Assembly: GCA_023443485.1 (NCBI GenBank)
Contig: JAEZUH010000040.1
Location: 1 to 20,429, forward strand
Length of the DNA stretch: 20,429 bases
Origin: Bacillota bacterium
GTDB taxonomy: Bacteria; Bacillota_I; Bacilli_A; RFN20; CAG-826
Direction: 5' to 3'
Below the pieces are notes generated by a model. It saw only the letters and a program-made list of their open reading frames with translations, did not search any database and was not told where the DNA came from. A program made the translations under genes and the position numbers. This document shows positions 1 to 6,198 of this stretch, piece after piece; position 1 is the first letter of the stretch, and the number at the start of each line of letters is the position of its first letter.

Positions 1-172
1 CAATAATCGCAATAATTCCAATCCAAATATTTGATTGGATAGTAAAATATAGAAAAATACGCCAAGAGAAAGCGCCACCTTGAAGATAGGATAGTAAAAC
101 ACCATTCAAGGAAACTGTAGCAAGCAAGGCTTTTAAAACTAAAGAGATAATATGTCTTGTTTTATTTGTCAT
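1..172 (-). CDS. Pr6Pr-like integral membrane protein, 3' end beyond the window
   Basis: Reading the minus strand from the ATG at 172 gives about 57 residues before the window ends: a short basic start (MTNKTRHIIS), a hydrophobic segment, then YFTIQSNIWIGIIAII. A first membrane span followed by a 'YFTxQSN' motif is typical of the Pr6Pr (FAR-17a/AIG1-like) family of uncharacterised multi-pass membrane proteins, so the assignment comes from remembered family features and covers only the N-terminus. The start overlaps the stop of the upstream threonylcarbamoyl-AMP synthase gene by 11 nt, which suggests translational coupling in one operon. The function of the family in bacteria is not established. 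Confidence 0.6.
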   Translation of the reverse strand, partial: MTNKTRHIISLVLKALLATVSLNGVLLSYLQGGAFSWRIFLYFTIQSNIWIGIIAII

Positions 173-776
173 GGTTAATCACAGCGTTAATTTGTTCCAT
201 CGTTATCGGGCCTTGTCGGATGATTTTAATTTCGTTTTTGGTCAAATCAACAATAGTTGATGGAATCGAAGAGATGCTTTTTCCGGTAATGATATAGTCC
301 AATTCGTTTCCGAAGATATCCTTCACTTCTTCGCTTGTTAAGGCCGGCTTTTCACCTGAACGATTCGCTGAAGGGACTAATAGAGGAAGCTTGACTTGTT
401 TAAGCAAAAGGAGGGCTTCTTCATTTGAAGGCACTCTCATTCCAATTACACCAGTATTATGGGTGACCCATTCAGGAACATTTTCTTTCACCGGAAGGAG
501 TAAAGTAATTGATCCTGGCATGAATGCTTTGATGATTTTTGCACTTCGAGAATCAATGCGGGCATATTTTTCAATTTCATCGGGATGGGAAAGCATCATC
601 GTGTAAGGATGATCTTCTGGTCGATGTTTTATGAAATTCAAGCGATTATAAGCCTCTTTATCGTTATAAACCACTCCCAAGCCCATCACTGTTTCAGTGG
701 GAAAAGCGATGACTCCGTGATTGAGTAAAGAAAAAGAGGCTTCTTGAATCTGAACATTTAAACTTTTCTTATCCAT
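162..776 (-). CDS. tsaC: L-threonylcarbamoyladenylate synthase (Sua5/YrdC/YwlC family)
   Basis: Makes threonylcarbamoyl-AMP from threonine, bicarbonate and ATP, the first step of the t6A37 modification of ANN-decoding tRNAs in the cytoplasm. The YrdC fold is visible in order: FPTETVMGLG (residues 25-34), KHRPEDHPYTMML (50-62), PGSITLLL (87-94), GMRVPSN (112-118) and VPSANRSGEKPA (134-145). At 204 residues it is the short form without the extra Sua5 C-terminal domain. In Bacillus the equivalent gene is called ywlC; tsaC is used here for the activity. The start has an AAGAGG ribosome site about 6 nt upstream. It lies 32 nt after the MgtC-like gene and overlaps the next gene by 11 nt, so the three are probably co-transcribed. 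Family is secure from the motifs; choice of symbol is convention. Confidence 0.93.
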   Translation of the reverse strand: MDKKSLNVQIQEASFSLLNHGVIAFPTETVMGLGVVYNDKEAYNRLNFIKHRPEDHPYTMMLSHPDEIEKYARIDSRSAKIIKAFMPGSITLLLPVKENVPEWVTHNTGVIGMRVPSNEEALLLLKQVKLPLLVPSANRSGEKPALTSEEVKDIFGNELDYIITGKSISSIPSTIVDLTKNEIKIIRQGPITMEQINAVINHDK

Positions 777-808
777 AGAAAACCTCTTAAGTATTAGTGA
801 ATTACTTA

Positions 809-1570
809 TTAATGATGGTTGAGAACTTGCACACTAATAGCGTGAGCTTTCTCTTCGAGAGCTTTAACAAATTGTTCAACTTTAATTTCTTCATTATTTT
901 CAGAAGATAGTTTGAAAGTCACTTCAATGCTTGGTTGAAGCCCATCTTTAATGATTTGACTTCTTAAATCTGTGATGGTGTAGCCAAAATCTTTAACCAC
1001 ACCAAGTAAATCAGTCATCACTGGAATATCGCTAGGAGCGAGCATGACTAAGTATGGATTTGATCGGGTGACCATTCTCTCAATGCGACGGAAAGTAACA
1101 AGAACAATCATGACGACGACTGTACTGATGATAGATAAGATGAAATTCATTGAACCACAAGCTAAACCGATAGCCATGACAAGCCAAATAGTCGAGGCAG
1201 TGGTTAATCCTTTAATGCCACCATTGTTATGAATAATGGCACCAGCGCCAAGAAAGCCAACACCAGCTACCACTTGAGCAGCAAGACGGGCGACGTCTCT
1301 GGTCATTCCAGTGTAAAATGGAAGTCCATAAATGGAAACAATCATGATAACGCATGAGCCAACACCGACAAGGAGGTGAGTTCTTAATCCAGCACTACGG
1401 CCACGTTTTTCTCTTTCGAGACCAACGAGTCCACACAACACAACACAAATGAAAATAGCGATAGAGCAGAGAATTAAATTGCCCCAGCTTACATCTACTC
1501 CATTAATCGTAAATTTCAGGTCATTAAACCAGTTAGCTATAAATTGATCAATAGTAACAATTGGATCCAT
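809..1570 (-). CDS. MgtC/SapB family membrane protein
   Basis: A 253-residue protein with an N-terminal multi-span MgtC domain and a soluble C-terminal ACT-like domain (about residues 170-253, from GVVKDFGYTITDL onward). MgtC hallmarks are GLVGLEREKRGRSAGLRTH, the glycine-rich VVAGVGFLGAGAIIH and GLTTASTIWLVMAIGLACG. MgtC relatives are linked to magnesium homeostasis and, in pathogens, to intracellular survival and control of the F-type ATPase; the role here is unknown. An ATG at 1576 adds two residues, but the ribosome site AGGGAGA ends only about 1 nt before it and 7 nt before the ATG at 1570, so 1570 is preferred. It is followed by the tsaC-type gene after 32 nt. Confidence 0.9.
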   Translation of the reverse strand: MDPIVTIDQFIANWFNDLKFTINGVDVSWGNLILCSIAIFICVVLCGLVGLEREKRGRSAGLRTHLLVGVGSCVIMIVSIYGLPFYTGMTRDVARLAAQVVAGVGFLGAGAIIHNNGGIKGLTTASTIWLVMAIGLACGSMNFILSIISTVVVMIVLVTFRRIERMVTRSNPYLVMLAPSDIPVMTDLLGVVKDFGYTITDLRSQIIKDGLQPSIEVTFKLSSENNEEIKVEQFVKALEEKAHAISVQVLNHH

Positions 1571-1590
1571 AGTCATTCTCCCTAATAATT

Positions 1591-1641
1591 AAAGGCAAAT
1601 AAAATATTTGTCGTTAACTTACTATAACATTGATTGCCTTT
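1591..1641. repeat. 8-bp inverted repeat in the leader of the MgtC-like gene
   Basis: AAAGGCAA (1591-1598) and TTGCCTTT (1634-1641) form a perfect inverted repeat with 35 nt between the arms. It lies in the roughly 100-bp gap before the MgtC-like gene, just outside its ribosome site. A weak -10-like hexamer TATAGT (minus strand, 1621-1626) sits inside the loop. It may be a leader hairpin if transcription reads through from the ABC operon, or an operator around a local promoter; neither is shown. Confidence 0.45.
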
Positions 1642-1683
1642 TTTTGACCATACCAAAAGACGTTAAAAAGGTAAAACAGTGAA

Positions 1684-2349
1684 TTATAGGTCAATAGATC
1701 TGATTTTCTTAGCTCCAAAATAGAAAGCCAAGAAATTAAAAAGCACAAACAATCCAATTCCCGCTCCTAATGAAACAAATTGGATAATCAAATTTAGACC
1801 AGAAAATGTATTTACAAATTCAGAAGCAGCAGGAATCATAAATACCGCCATCACAACCATCGTCAATAACAGGATAATGAAAGTGGACAATAGTTGAGAC
1901 TTGGCCGTTTTAAATGGATTTTTATAATACATTGGAATAAACAATAGATTGAAGAAACCGGACATTGCAAAAACGATTCCGTATAAGACAAGATTGATTC
2001 CTAAATCAGGGTACTGACCAGCTTCTCCTATAGCAGGATTAATGAGAAAAAGTTTCAACAAAGCGAAGGGAACAGAAACCACTATCGAGCTCAATTCAAT
2101 GAATGAAGCGAGTAATACCTTGCCTTTGACAATATCAATTTTACGAATGGGAAGTAAAGAAGTGTATTCAATATCACGATTCGCTATGGCGACTGGGAAG
2201 ATAATAACAAGAGCCATGAAGGTGTAAATAAAAGAGGTGAGCGCTGGCCAAGACGGAATGGCAATAAGAGCGGACAAACAAATAAAGGTAATCACTTGAG
2301 GGGTTAAGCACAAGCGTAATTCTTTAGAAAGGAGTTTCTTCATTTTCAT
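1684..2349 (-). CDS. ABC-2 type transporter permease
   Basis: A 221-residue protein with about six hydrophobic spans and no soluble domain. Immediately after the second span, residues 60-76 include NRDIEYTSLLPIRKIDIVKG, a pattern typical of compact ABC-2 permeases that work with a separate ATPase. The gene overlaps the ATPase gene upstream by 26 nt, so the two almost certainly form one transporter. Two in-frame ATGs, at 2349 and 2343, follow the purine run AAAGGGG; the second has the more usual spacing (about 8 nt after the run), so the first two residues are uncertain. The substrate cannot be read from the sequence. It is the last gene of the four-gene operon that starts near 4209. Confidence 0.8.
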   Translation of the reverse strand: MKMKKLLSKELRLCLTPQVITFICLSALIAIPSWPALTSFIYTFMALVIIFPVAIANRDIEYTSLLPIRKIDIVKGKVLLASFIELSSIVVSVPFALLKLFLINPAIGEAGQYPDLGINLVLYGIVFAMSGFFNLLFIPMYYKNPFKTAKSQLLSTFIILLLTMVVMAVFMIPAASEFVNTFSGLNLIIQFVSLGAGIGLFVLFNFLAFYFGAKKIRSIDL

Positions 2350-3196
2350 TTCCCCTTTCGATGTTGAGCATCAATTCTTCTAATGTCGGTTCTTGAAAAG
2401 CAAAATTTGAAAACGAACTTTGATCATTTTTCATGATTAGACCAGAAAATTTGCCTTGATGAATAAATAATCTTTTGATTCGATTCTTGTCAATGTTGTT
2501 TAATAGTTCAGCGGAACCTTCAATATGAAGATAGTCACTTTTAAACTTTTCAACACTGGAATTTTGATAAATTTCACCTTCCTTAATATAGATGATTTTA
2601 TCAGCGCACTTATCCAAATCAGAAATAACGTGAGTAGAGAATAAAATAGTAGTCTTCTTTAGCTGAGCAATCTTTAAAAAGCAATCAAGAACTTCGTCGC
2701 GCGAAACAGGGTCTAATCCGCTGGTTGGTTCATCAAGCAAAAGAACTTTCGCCCCGTGGGAAAGAGCTAATGTCAAACCAAATTTGACTTTCATACCGTT
2801 AGAGAATTGTTTTATTTTCTTTTCTTGATCTAAATCAAAGAATTTTAATAGTTTGAGATATAATTCTTCATCCCAGGTTTTATAAAAAGTAGCCGTTACT
2901 CTTGCGATGGTTTTAGCTTTTTGGCCAGGATAAAAATCGACTCCTCCAAAGAGTAATCCAATTTCATTTTTTGCTTTGACTTCATTCTGTTGAAAATTTT
3001 CCCCAAGATACAAAACTTCTCCTGAATCACTTTGAACGAGATTATAAATACATTTCAGAGTTGTCGTTTTGCCAGCTCCATTTCGCCCAATAAAACCATA
3101 AATGGTGCCTTCTTCAAGAGAAAAAGAAACATCTTTAAGAGCAAATTTGGCATACTTTTTATTTAAATTGCACACTTCTAAAATTGTTTGTGACAT
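2324..3196 (-). CDS. ABC transporter ATP-binding protein
   Basis: A 290-residue cytoplasmic ATPase. Walker A is GRNGAGKTT (about 37-45), the signature is the variant FSNGMKVK, Walker B is VLLLDEP with D-loop SGLDP, and the switch histidine is in FSTHVISD. At the Q-loop position the sequence runs GLLFGGVDFYP, without an obvious glutamine. The 'xSNGM+xK' signature is shared with small multigene ABC exporters such as the YtrB/EcsA-like groups, which use a separate ABC-2 permease. The extra C-terminal 70 residues beyond the nucleotide-binding domain are usual for that type. The ribosome site is AAGGAAG just before the ATG. It overlaps the permease gene and follows two unknown membrane-protein genes, so it energises that system. 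Substrate unknown. Confidence 0.92.
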   Translation of the reverse strand: MSQTILEVCNLNKKYAKFALKDVSFSLEEGTIYGFIGRNGAGKTTTLKCIYNLVQSDSGEVLYLGENFQQNEVKAKNEIGLLFGGVDFYPGQKAKTIARVTATFYKTWDEELYLKLLKFFDLDQEKKIKQFSNGMKVKFGLTLALSHGAKVLLLDEPTSGLDPVSRDEVLDCFLKIAQLKKTTILFSTHVISDLDKCADKIIYIKEGEIYQNSSVEKFKSDYLHIEGSAELLNNIDKNRIKRLFIHQGKFSGLIMKNDQSSFSNFAFQEPTLEELMLNIERGNENEETPF

Positions 3197-3221
3197 TTTT
3201 CTTCCTTAAAACTTCTATTTT

Positions 3222-3752
3222 TTAAATATTTTGAATAAGTCCAATGATGAGGAGGGCAATGAGGGCGATGATGACGGCAATTAGGGTTAATGTTTTAAAA
3301 ACATTGACAAGCGTTCTTCTTCGCTTTGCTTTCTTATTCAATATGTAAATATTACTCTCGTTATCAGCAAAGTAAATAGCGGAGTTTTCATTTTGGGCCT
3401 TTAAAGCTTTCCCGTTATTGAGAGGACGGATAAAGGTGAGAAAAACATTAGGATTTTCCGAAATATTGATATTTCCAGAATAATTGAGTTCAAAGATGTC
3501 TCTTTTCGGATAAGACGGATTAAAAATATTCAGGATACTAAGTAGAAAAAAGATAAAGAAATACAAACCGGCCTTTTCTTCGATTAATTCGCTAGGAAGT
3601 GTGGAAACATTAAGATCAACTTCCGGCTTTTCGCTTTCAAAAGTTGTTTCGAGTAAACCCTTTTTATTTTTCTTAAAAGCTAGTATTTTTCCATCAATTG
3701 AAAAAACATAATTTATTTTAGTGGGCATTAAGGTAAGCGTTAATTTATTCAT
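3222..3752 (-). CDS. Uncharacterised membrane-anchored protein of the ABC operon
   Basis: I do not recognise this 176-residue protein. The first 65 residues are polar and look like a small beta-rich domain (MNKLTLTLMPTKINYVFSIDGK). A hydrophobic stretch (YFFIFFLLSILNIF) follows at about 68-81, then a second polar segment, a basic patch (KKAKRRR) and a strong terminal span (TLIAVIIALIALLIIGLI). That layout suggests two membrane spans with an extracytoplasmic or cytoplasmic loop between them. The ATG has a good GAGGAAAA ribosome site. It lies 22 nt after the preceding small membrane-protein gene and 25 nt before the ATPase gene, so it is probably an accessory subunit or a regulator of that transporter, which is inference from position. 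Confidence 0.7.
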   Translation of the reverse strand: MNKLTLTLMPTKINYVFSIDGKILAFKKNKKGLLETTFESEKPEVDLNVSTLPSELIEEKAGLYFFIFFLLSILNIFNPSYPKRDIFELNYSGNINISENPNVFLTFIRPLNNGKALKAQNENSAIYFADNESNIYILNKKAKRRRTLVNVFKTLTLIAVIIALIALLIIGLIQNI

Positions 3753-3774
3753 CTTTTTTCCTCAATTTTTAAAA

Positions 3775-4209
3775 TCACTTAATCACCAAAATTAAAATCG
3801 TAAATACAATGGAGGCCACGATACCAACGAAGCTGATGATAATTTTGGCTGTCTTTGTGGAATTGTATGGAGTGGTAAAAAAGAAAATGAGAGAAGCAAT
3901 CAAAAATAGGCACGAAACAGCGCAAAGAGGAATCGCTGCTTGTCGAAATAATGATCCAAAAAAGGCCACTAGATTAGCGGGTCCTTCGGCAATAGAATCG
4001 AAAAAGGCCATAAATTCAGGATTGAGTAAAGCCGTGCCTAGTGTTAAAAGAACAAACACTACCAGAAGAAGAATAACTAAAAGCCAAATCCCAACAATAA
4101 ATACAAAAGAAAGAAATCCAATGACTAGTAAGGTAGCAGAGGTTATTCCAATATTAAAGAGAAGACCTCCAACGCGATTAATTCGCCGATGCAAGATAAG
4201 TTCTTTCAT
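3775..4209 (-). CDS. Uncharacterised four-span membrane protein, first gene of the ABC operon
   Basis: A 144-residue, very hydrophobic protein with about four spans and only short loops; residues 1-13 are basic (MKELILHRRINRV). No family is recognised. It opens the operon with the 176-residue protein, the ABC ATPase and the permease. There is no Shine-Dalgarno sequence: the 6 nt before the ATG are AATAAT and are directly preceded by a -10-like element, so translation may begin on a leaderless transcript. A long plus-strand open frame across the same DNA is its antisense shadow, Lys/Arg/Thr-rich and without a ribosome site. It could be an immunity or accessory membrane subunit, but nothing in the sequence proves it. 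Confidence 0.65.
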   Translation of the reverse strand: MKELILHRRINRVGGLLFNIGITSATLLVIGFLSFVFIVGIWLLVILLLVVFVLLTLGTALLNPEFMAFFDSIAEGPANLVAFFGSLFRQAAIPLCAVSCLFLIASLIFFFTTPYNSTKTAKIIISFVGIVASIVFTILILVIK

Positions 4210-4215
4210 ATTATT

Positions 4216-4244
4216 ATATTAAGTGTTTAAAAAGGCATATTCAA
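4216..4244 (-). promoter_or_regulatory. Putative promoter giving a leaderless mRNA for the ABC operon
   Basis: On the minus strand TTGAAT (4239-4244), a 17-bp spacer and TAATAT (4216-4221) are followed after 6 nt by the ATG at 4209. An overlapping perfect TATAAT lies at 4213-4218 but with a 20-bp spacer. With either box the first transcribed base falls at or beside the start codon. Confidence 0.45.
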
Positions 4245-4384
4245 TACCAATGTCGGGCGCATTTTTCCTTCATGAATTCAATAAATTCGCTTTTTGAATA
4301 TAAGTTTAATGCAAACAAGTATTTCGACTTATTTTTTGCTATTTATCTGTTTGGTATGGCACAAAATCAATAATTTGATCTTGC

Positions 4385-4954
4385 TTATTTGCGATTAATA
4401 TAGAATGGACATCTTTCCTTGATGCACTCCTTGTTACGATTGGTGAACTCGCATTCAATTTTATCGATTTCCAAAGCTAGGGAATAATGCTCGTTAGCAT
4501 ATTTCACAGCCTCACTTAATGAGATGAAGGCGTTTCTTTTGCAACATCTCGGACCACCAATCTTACTCATTCTATTTATGACTTTAGAACTAAAAGCCAT
4601 ATGAGATGAGTAATTATCATCAGAGGATAAAGGTCCGGTATTATCTAACAAAGCAAAAACAGCATCGACGGATGCTACTGAACCGCACATCCCCCAGAAT
4701 CCACACATTGCTCCAGGCATCGTGATGGTGCGCTCAGCCAACCGATCAAGAAATGTATTTAAATCAATATCTAAGCCTGCGTTTTTCATCGCAACCAGCA
4801 AGGAGGCACCATCTAAAAAGTGATGCTCAGGACCATGAATACTGACAAAGTTTTCATGCATAATGCTCCTGATGATTTTGATGGGATTTTTGCTTTCGGT
4901 TTTTAATAAAGCGCTCTTTATAAGACTATATTTTTCATTCATGGTGTATGTCAT
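4385..4954 (-). CDS. DUF5714-like cysteine-rich protein, partner of ArsR
   Basis: A 189-residue soluble protein without membrane spans. It matches my memory of the DUF5714 family, whose biochemical role is not established. Conserved-looking elements are VSIHGPEHHFLDG (37-49), MCGFWGMCGSVAS (83-95) and GGPRCCKRNAF (133-143), and a C-terminal cysteine set C168, C177 and C182 (ECEFTNRNKEC, RCPF). Seven cysteines plus the HGPEHH histidines suggest metal binding, which is inference. It begins 9 nt after the ArsR gene; its weak ribosome site overlaps the ArsR stop (AAATAGGT), which points to translational coupling. An alternative ATG lies 12 nt downstream. Control by the neighbouring ArsR protein is likely. 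No convincing terminator follows it, only AT-rich short repeats. Confidence 0.72.
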   Translation of the reverse strand: MTYTMNEKYSLIKSALLKTESKNPIKIIRSIMHENFVSIHGPEHHFLDGASLLVAMKNAGLDIDLNTFLDRLAERTITMPGAMCGFWGMCGSVASVDAVFALLDNTGPLSSDDNYSSHMAFSSKVINRMSKIGGPRCCKRNAFISLSEAVKYANEHYSLALEIDKIECEFTNRNKECIKERCPFYINRK

Positions 4955-4963
4955 ATTTTTTAC

Positions 4964-5224
4964 CTATTTCAAAATTTCGATGAGTTCGTTAATCTTTTTC
5001 TTGTTCAACGAGTAATGAACCCACTTCCAATCCTTTCTAGAAACAACAAGTTCGCTATCGACCAATATTTTCATATGGTGTGAAAGCGTTGATTGATTGC
5101 ATTTTACGAGTTCTAATAATTTGCATGCACAAACCTCTTGTTCGTTTTTAAGTGCATTTACGATTTCAAAGCGAGTTTCATCGGCGATAGCCTTCAGCAA
5201 TATTATATTTTTCTCATTCATCAT
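4964..5224 (-). CDS. ArsR/SmtB-family metalloregulator
   Basis: An 86-residue winged-helix repressor. The fold is shown by IADETRFEIVNALKN (13-27), the recognition region CNQSTLSHHMKIL (42-54) and the wing KDWKWVHYSLN (64-74). The segment EVCACKLLELVKC (30-42) corresponds to the ELCVCDL metal(loid) site of ArsR proteins, with cysteines at 32 and 34 kept and a further one at 42. That supports a thiol-sensed metalloid or soft metal, although the exact ligand cannot be read. The ATG at 5224 has AAGGA 7 nt upstream. It is the first gene of a two-gene unit with the DUF5714-like protein and should repress its own promoter, which overlaps a palindrome. Confidence 0.9.
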   Translation of the reverse strand: MMNEKNIILLKAIADETRFEIVNALKNEQEVCACKLLELVKCNQSTLSHHMKILVDSELVVSRKDWKWVHYSLNKKKINELIEILK

Positions 5225-5242
5225 CTTTTTTCCTTCAAAAGA

Positions 5243-5282
5243 GTCATATGACCATTATATTTGTCATTTCGATATTTATCAA
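5243..5282 (-). promoter_or_regulatory. Promoter and likely ArsR operator
   Basis: On the minus strand TTGATA (5277-5282), a 17-bp spacer and a perfect TATAAT (5254-5259) form a strong sigma-A promoter for the ArsR gene. A perfect 10-bp palindrome GTCATATGAC (5243-5252) begins 1 bp after the -10 box and covers the expected transcription start. A palindrome there is placed as a repressor site would be, so self-repression is a direct reading of the layout but untested. The mRNA leader would be about 25 nt and contains the AAGGA ribosome site. Confidence 0.75.
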
Positions 5283-5300
5283 TATGATATCAACGCGATT

Positions 5301-5351
5301 TTTAGATTATGCATCGGTTAAAAAGTGTTAAAAGAATCTGTTTAATCTAAA
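5301..5351. repeat. 9-bp inverted repeat upstream of the ArsR promoter
   Basis: TTTAGATTA (5301-5309) and TAATCTAAA (5343-5351) are perfect inverse complements separated by 33 nt. The 270-nt gap between the ArsR start and tRNA-Glu holds this repeat, the ArsR promoter and the tRNA terminator; I see no gene in it. Confidence 0.4.
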
Positions 5352-5440
5352 CTGTGAATATGCTTTGTGTGCTAATACCAGACTATTTGCAAAAGAAACT
5401 GTTTTGTTTTGAGAAAGGAGTATTTCAAATTTTTTCCCAT

Positions 5441-5483
5441 AAAAAAATCGCTATGTAACTGATTTATCAGTGATAGATAGCGA
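5441..5483 (-). terminator. Intrinsic terminator after the tRNA pair
   Basis: TCGCTAT (5448-5454) pairs with ATAGCGA (5477-5483), and an inner ACTGAT/ATCAGT helix extends the hairpin. On the minus strand the stem is followed by seven T (5441-5447), so it ends transcription of tRNA-Asn and tRNA-Glu. The plus-strand side is also followed by a short T run, so it may work in both directions. Confidence 0.85.
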
Positions 5484-5494
5484 GTATTTTTAAA

Positions 5495-5571
5495 TGGTGA
5501 CCATATCGGGATTCGAACCCGAGAATGCTACCGTGAAAGGGTAGTGAGTTAAGCCGCTTCTCCATATGGCC
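5495..5571 (-). tRNA. tRNA-Glu (anticodon UUC)
   Basis: A complete cloverleaf of 77 nt with the CCA end encoded. The acceptor stem GGCCATA pairs with TATGGTC (one G-T), the anticodon stem CTACC/GGTAG encloses loop CTTTCAC with anticodon TTC, and the T arm is TCGGG-TTCGAAT-CCCGA. It decodes GAA. It lies 3 nt from tRNA-Asn and ends shortly before the intrinsic terminator. A second glutamate tRNA with anticodon CUC is present near 18.6 kb. Confidence 0.97.
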
Positions 5572-5574
5572 AAG

Positions 5575-5650
5575 TGGCGCCTACCGAGGGACTCGAACCC
5601 ACGACCGATCGGTTAACAGCCGATAGCTCTACCGACTGAGCTAGGTAGGC
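5575..5650 (-). tRNA. tRNA-Asn (anticodon GUU)
   Basis: A complete 76-nt cloverleaf with encoded CCA. The acceptor stem GCCTACC pairs with GGTAGGC, discriminator G, anticodon stem ATCGG/CCGAT with loop CTGTTAA (anticodon GTT). It decodes AAC and AAU. It comes first in the tRNA pair; between it and the acpP stop are about 78 nt with no clear terminator, so read-through from acpP is possible, and no strong promoter of its own is visible. Confidence 0.97.
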
Positions 5651-5728
5651 AACGTACAGGTAAATAGTAACACTTACTTGTAAAACGCAAGAGAAATAAT
5701 ATCACGCAAGTCGTCTAAAGACAAGTAG

Positions 5729-5953
5729 TTATTTGCTTTTCGAATTAACTAAATCAACAACATCTTTCAATGTGACAAGATGAGCGATTTCGTCACTGGA
5801 AAACTCGACTCCAACTTCCTCTTCGATTTCGATCATAACTTCCACTAAATCAAGGGAATCGAGACCCAAATCGACTAATTTGTCTTCTTCTGAAAGCGAA
5901 GAAACATCCACGCGCTTTCCTAAGATAGTTTTTACTGTATCAATAACGGCCAT
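5729..5953 (-). CDS. acpP: Acyl carrier protein
   Basis: A 74-residue acidic protein that carries growing acyl chains on a 4'-phosphopantetheine arm in type II fatty acid synthesis. The attachment motif is GLDSLDLVEVMIEIEEE with the modified serine at residue 33, followed by helix III sequence FSSDEIAHLVTLKDVVD. Length and acidity are normal for the family. The ribosome site GGGAGG lies 8 nt before the ATG. It has its own promoter and stands alone, without other fatty acid genes beside it; the tRNA pair follows. It could instead serve another acyl pathway, but the sequence is that of a standard housekeeping carrier. Confidence 0.95.
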   Translation of the reverse strand: MAVIDTVKTILGKRVDVSSLSEEDKLVDLGLDSLDLVEVMIEIEEEVGVEFSSDEIAHLVTLKDVVDLVNSKSK

Positions 5954-5971
5954 ATTTTTTACCTCCCCGTT

Positions 5972-5999
5972 ATTATAAACGAAACCAAAAACAACACAA
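5972..5999 (-). promoter_or_regulatory. acpP promoter
   Basis: On the minus strand TTGTGT (5994-5999), 16-bp spacer, perfect TATAAT (5972-5977). The leader is about 17 nt and contains the GGGAGG ribosome site. It begins directly downstream of the pilus-operon terminator. Confidence 0.65.
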
Positions 6000-6000
6000 A

Positions 6001-6029
6001 ATAAAAACGATTCCCGGACTAGGAATCGT
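6001..6029 (-). terminator. Intrinsic terminator of the pilus operon
   Basis: ACGATTCC (6007-6014) pairs with GGAATCGT (6022-6029), loop of 7 nt. On the minus strand it is followed by TTTTTATTTT. It begins 7 nt after the stop of the small pilin gene and separates the pilus operon from acpP. Confidence 0.88.
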
Positions 6030-6036
6030 CCTTTTC

Positions 6037-6186
6037 TTAAGCGTTGGTTTGTTCAATAACTTCCGCTACTTGACTTGTCGCTGAAGATGTCATTGAAGAA
6101 AAAGCTGCAGTAAGACAGGCGCTGAGTGTTCCGAACAAAATCAACACTAAGATGACTCCGAGCAACGATCCTTTTAGTTCCGACAT
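6037..6186 (-). CDS. Small Flp-like pilin candidate of the Tad operon
   Basis: A 49-residue protein, MSELKGSLLG followed by a hydrophobic helix (VILVLILFGTLSACLTAAF) and a short Ser/Thr/Ala tail ending QVAEVIEQTNA. Size, a single N-terminal hydrophobic helix and position at the end of a Tad cluster fit a major Flp-type pilin. The LKG-S junction resembles a type III (prepilin) signal cleaved after glycine, but the usual glutamate at position +5 of Flp pilins is not seen, so processing is uncertain. The ribosome site AAAGGAGAG is the strongest in the operon, 4 nt from the ATG, as expected of an abundant subunit. It lies 12 nt after the second pseudopilin gene and just before the terminator. Open reading, start and stop are certain; function is inferred. 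Confidence 0.72.
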   Translation of the reverse strand: MSELKGSLLGVILVLILFGTLSACLTAAFSSMTSSATSQVAEVIEQTNA

Positions 6187-6198
6187 AATCTCTCCTTT

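Noticed and set aside
3809..4222. A 137-codon plus-strand open frame.
   Set aside because: It is antisense to a membrane protein gene, has Lys/Arg/Thr-rich composition typical of such shadows, and lacks a ribosome site.
4227..4262. A possible 11-codon upstream reading frame (MRPTLVLNMPF) with AAGGA before it, ahead of the ABC operon on the minus strand.
   Set aside because: It overlaps the -35 to -10 region of the inferred promoter, so it would not be on that transcript, and it is too short to support.
4320..4384. AT-rich short hairpins after the DUF5714-like gene as a terminator.
   Set aside because: Stems are 4-5 bp of mostly A-T pairs and none is followed by a proper T run.
5495..5650. 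The tRNA pair as an integration site for a mobile element.
   Set aside because: No integrase, no repeated tRNA 3' end and no phage gene lie nearby.
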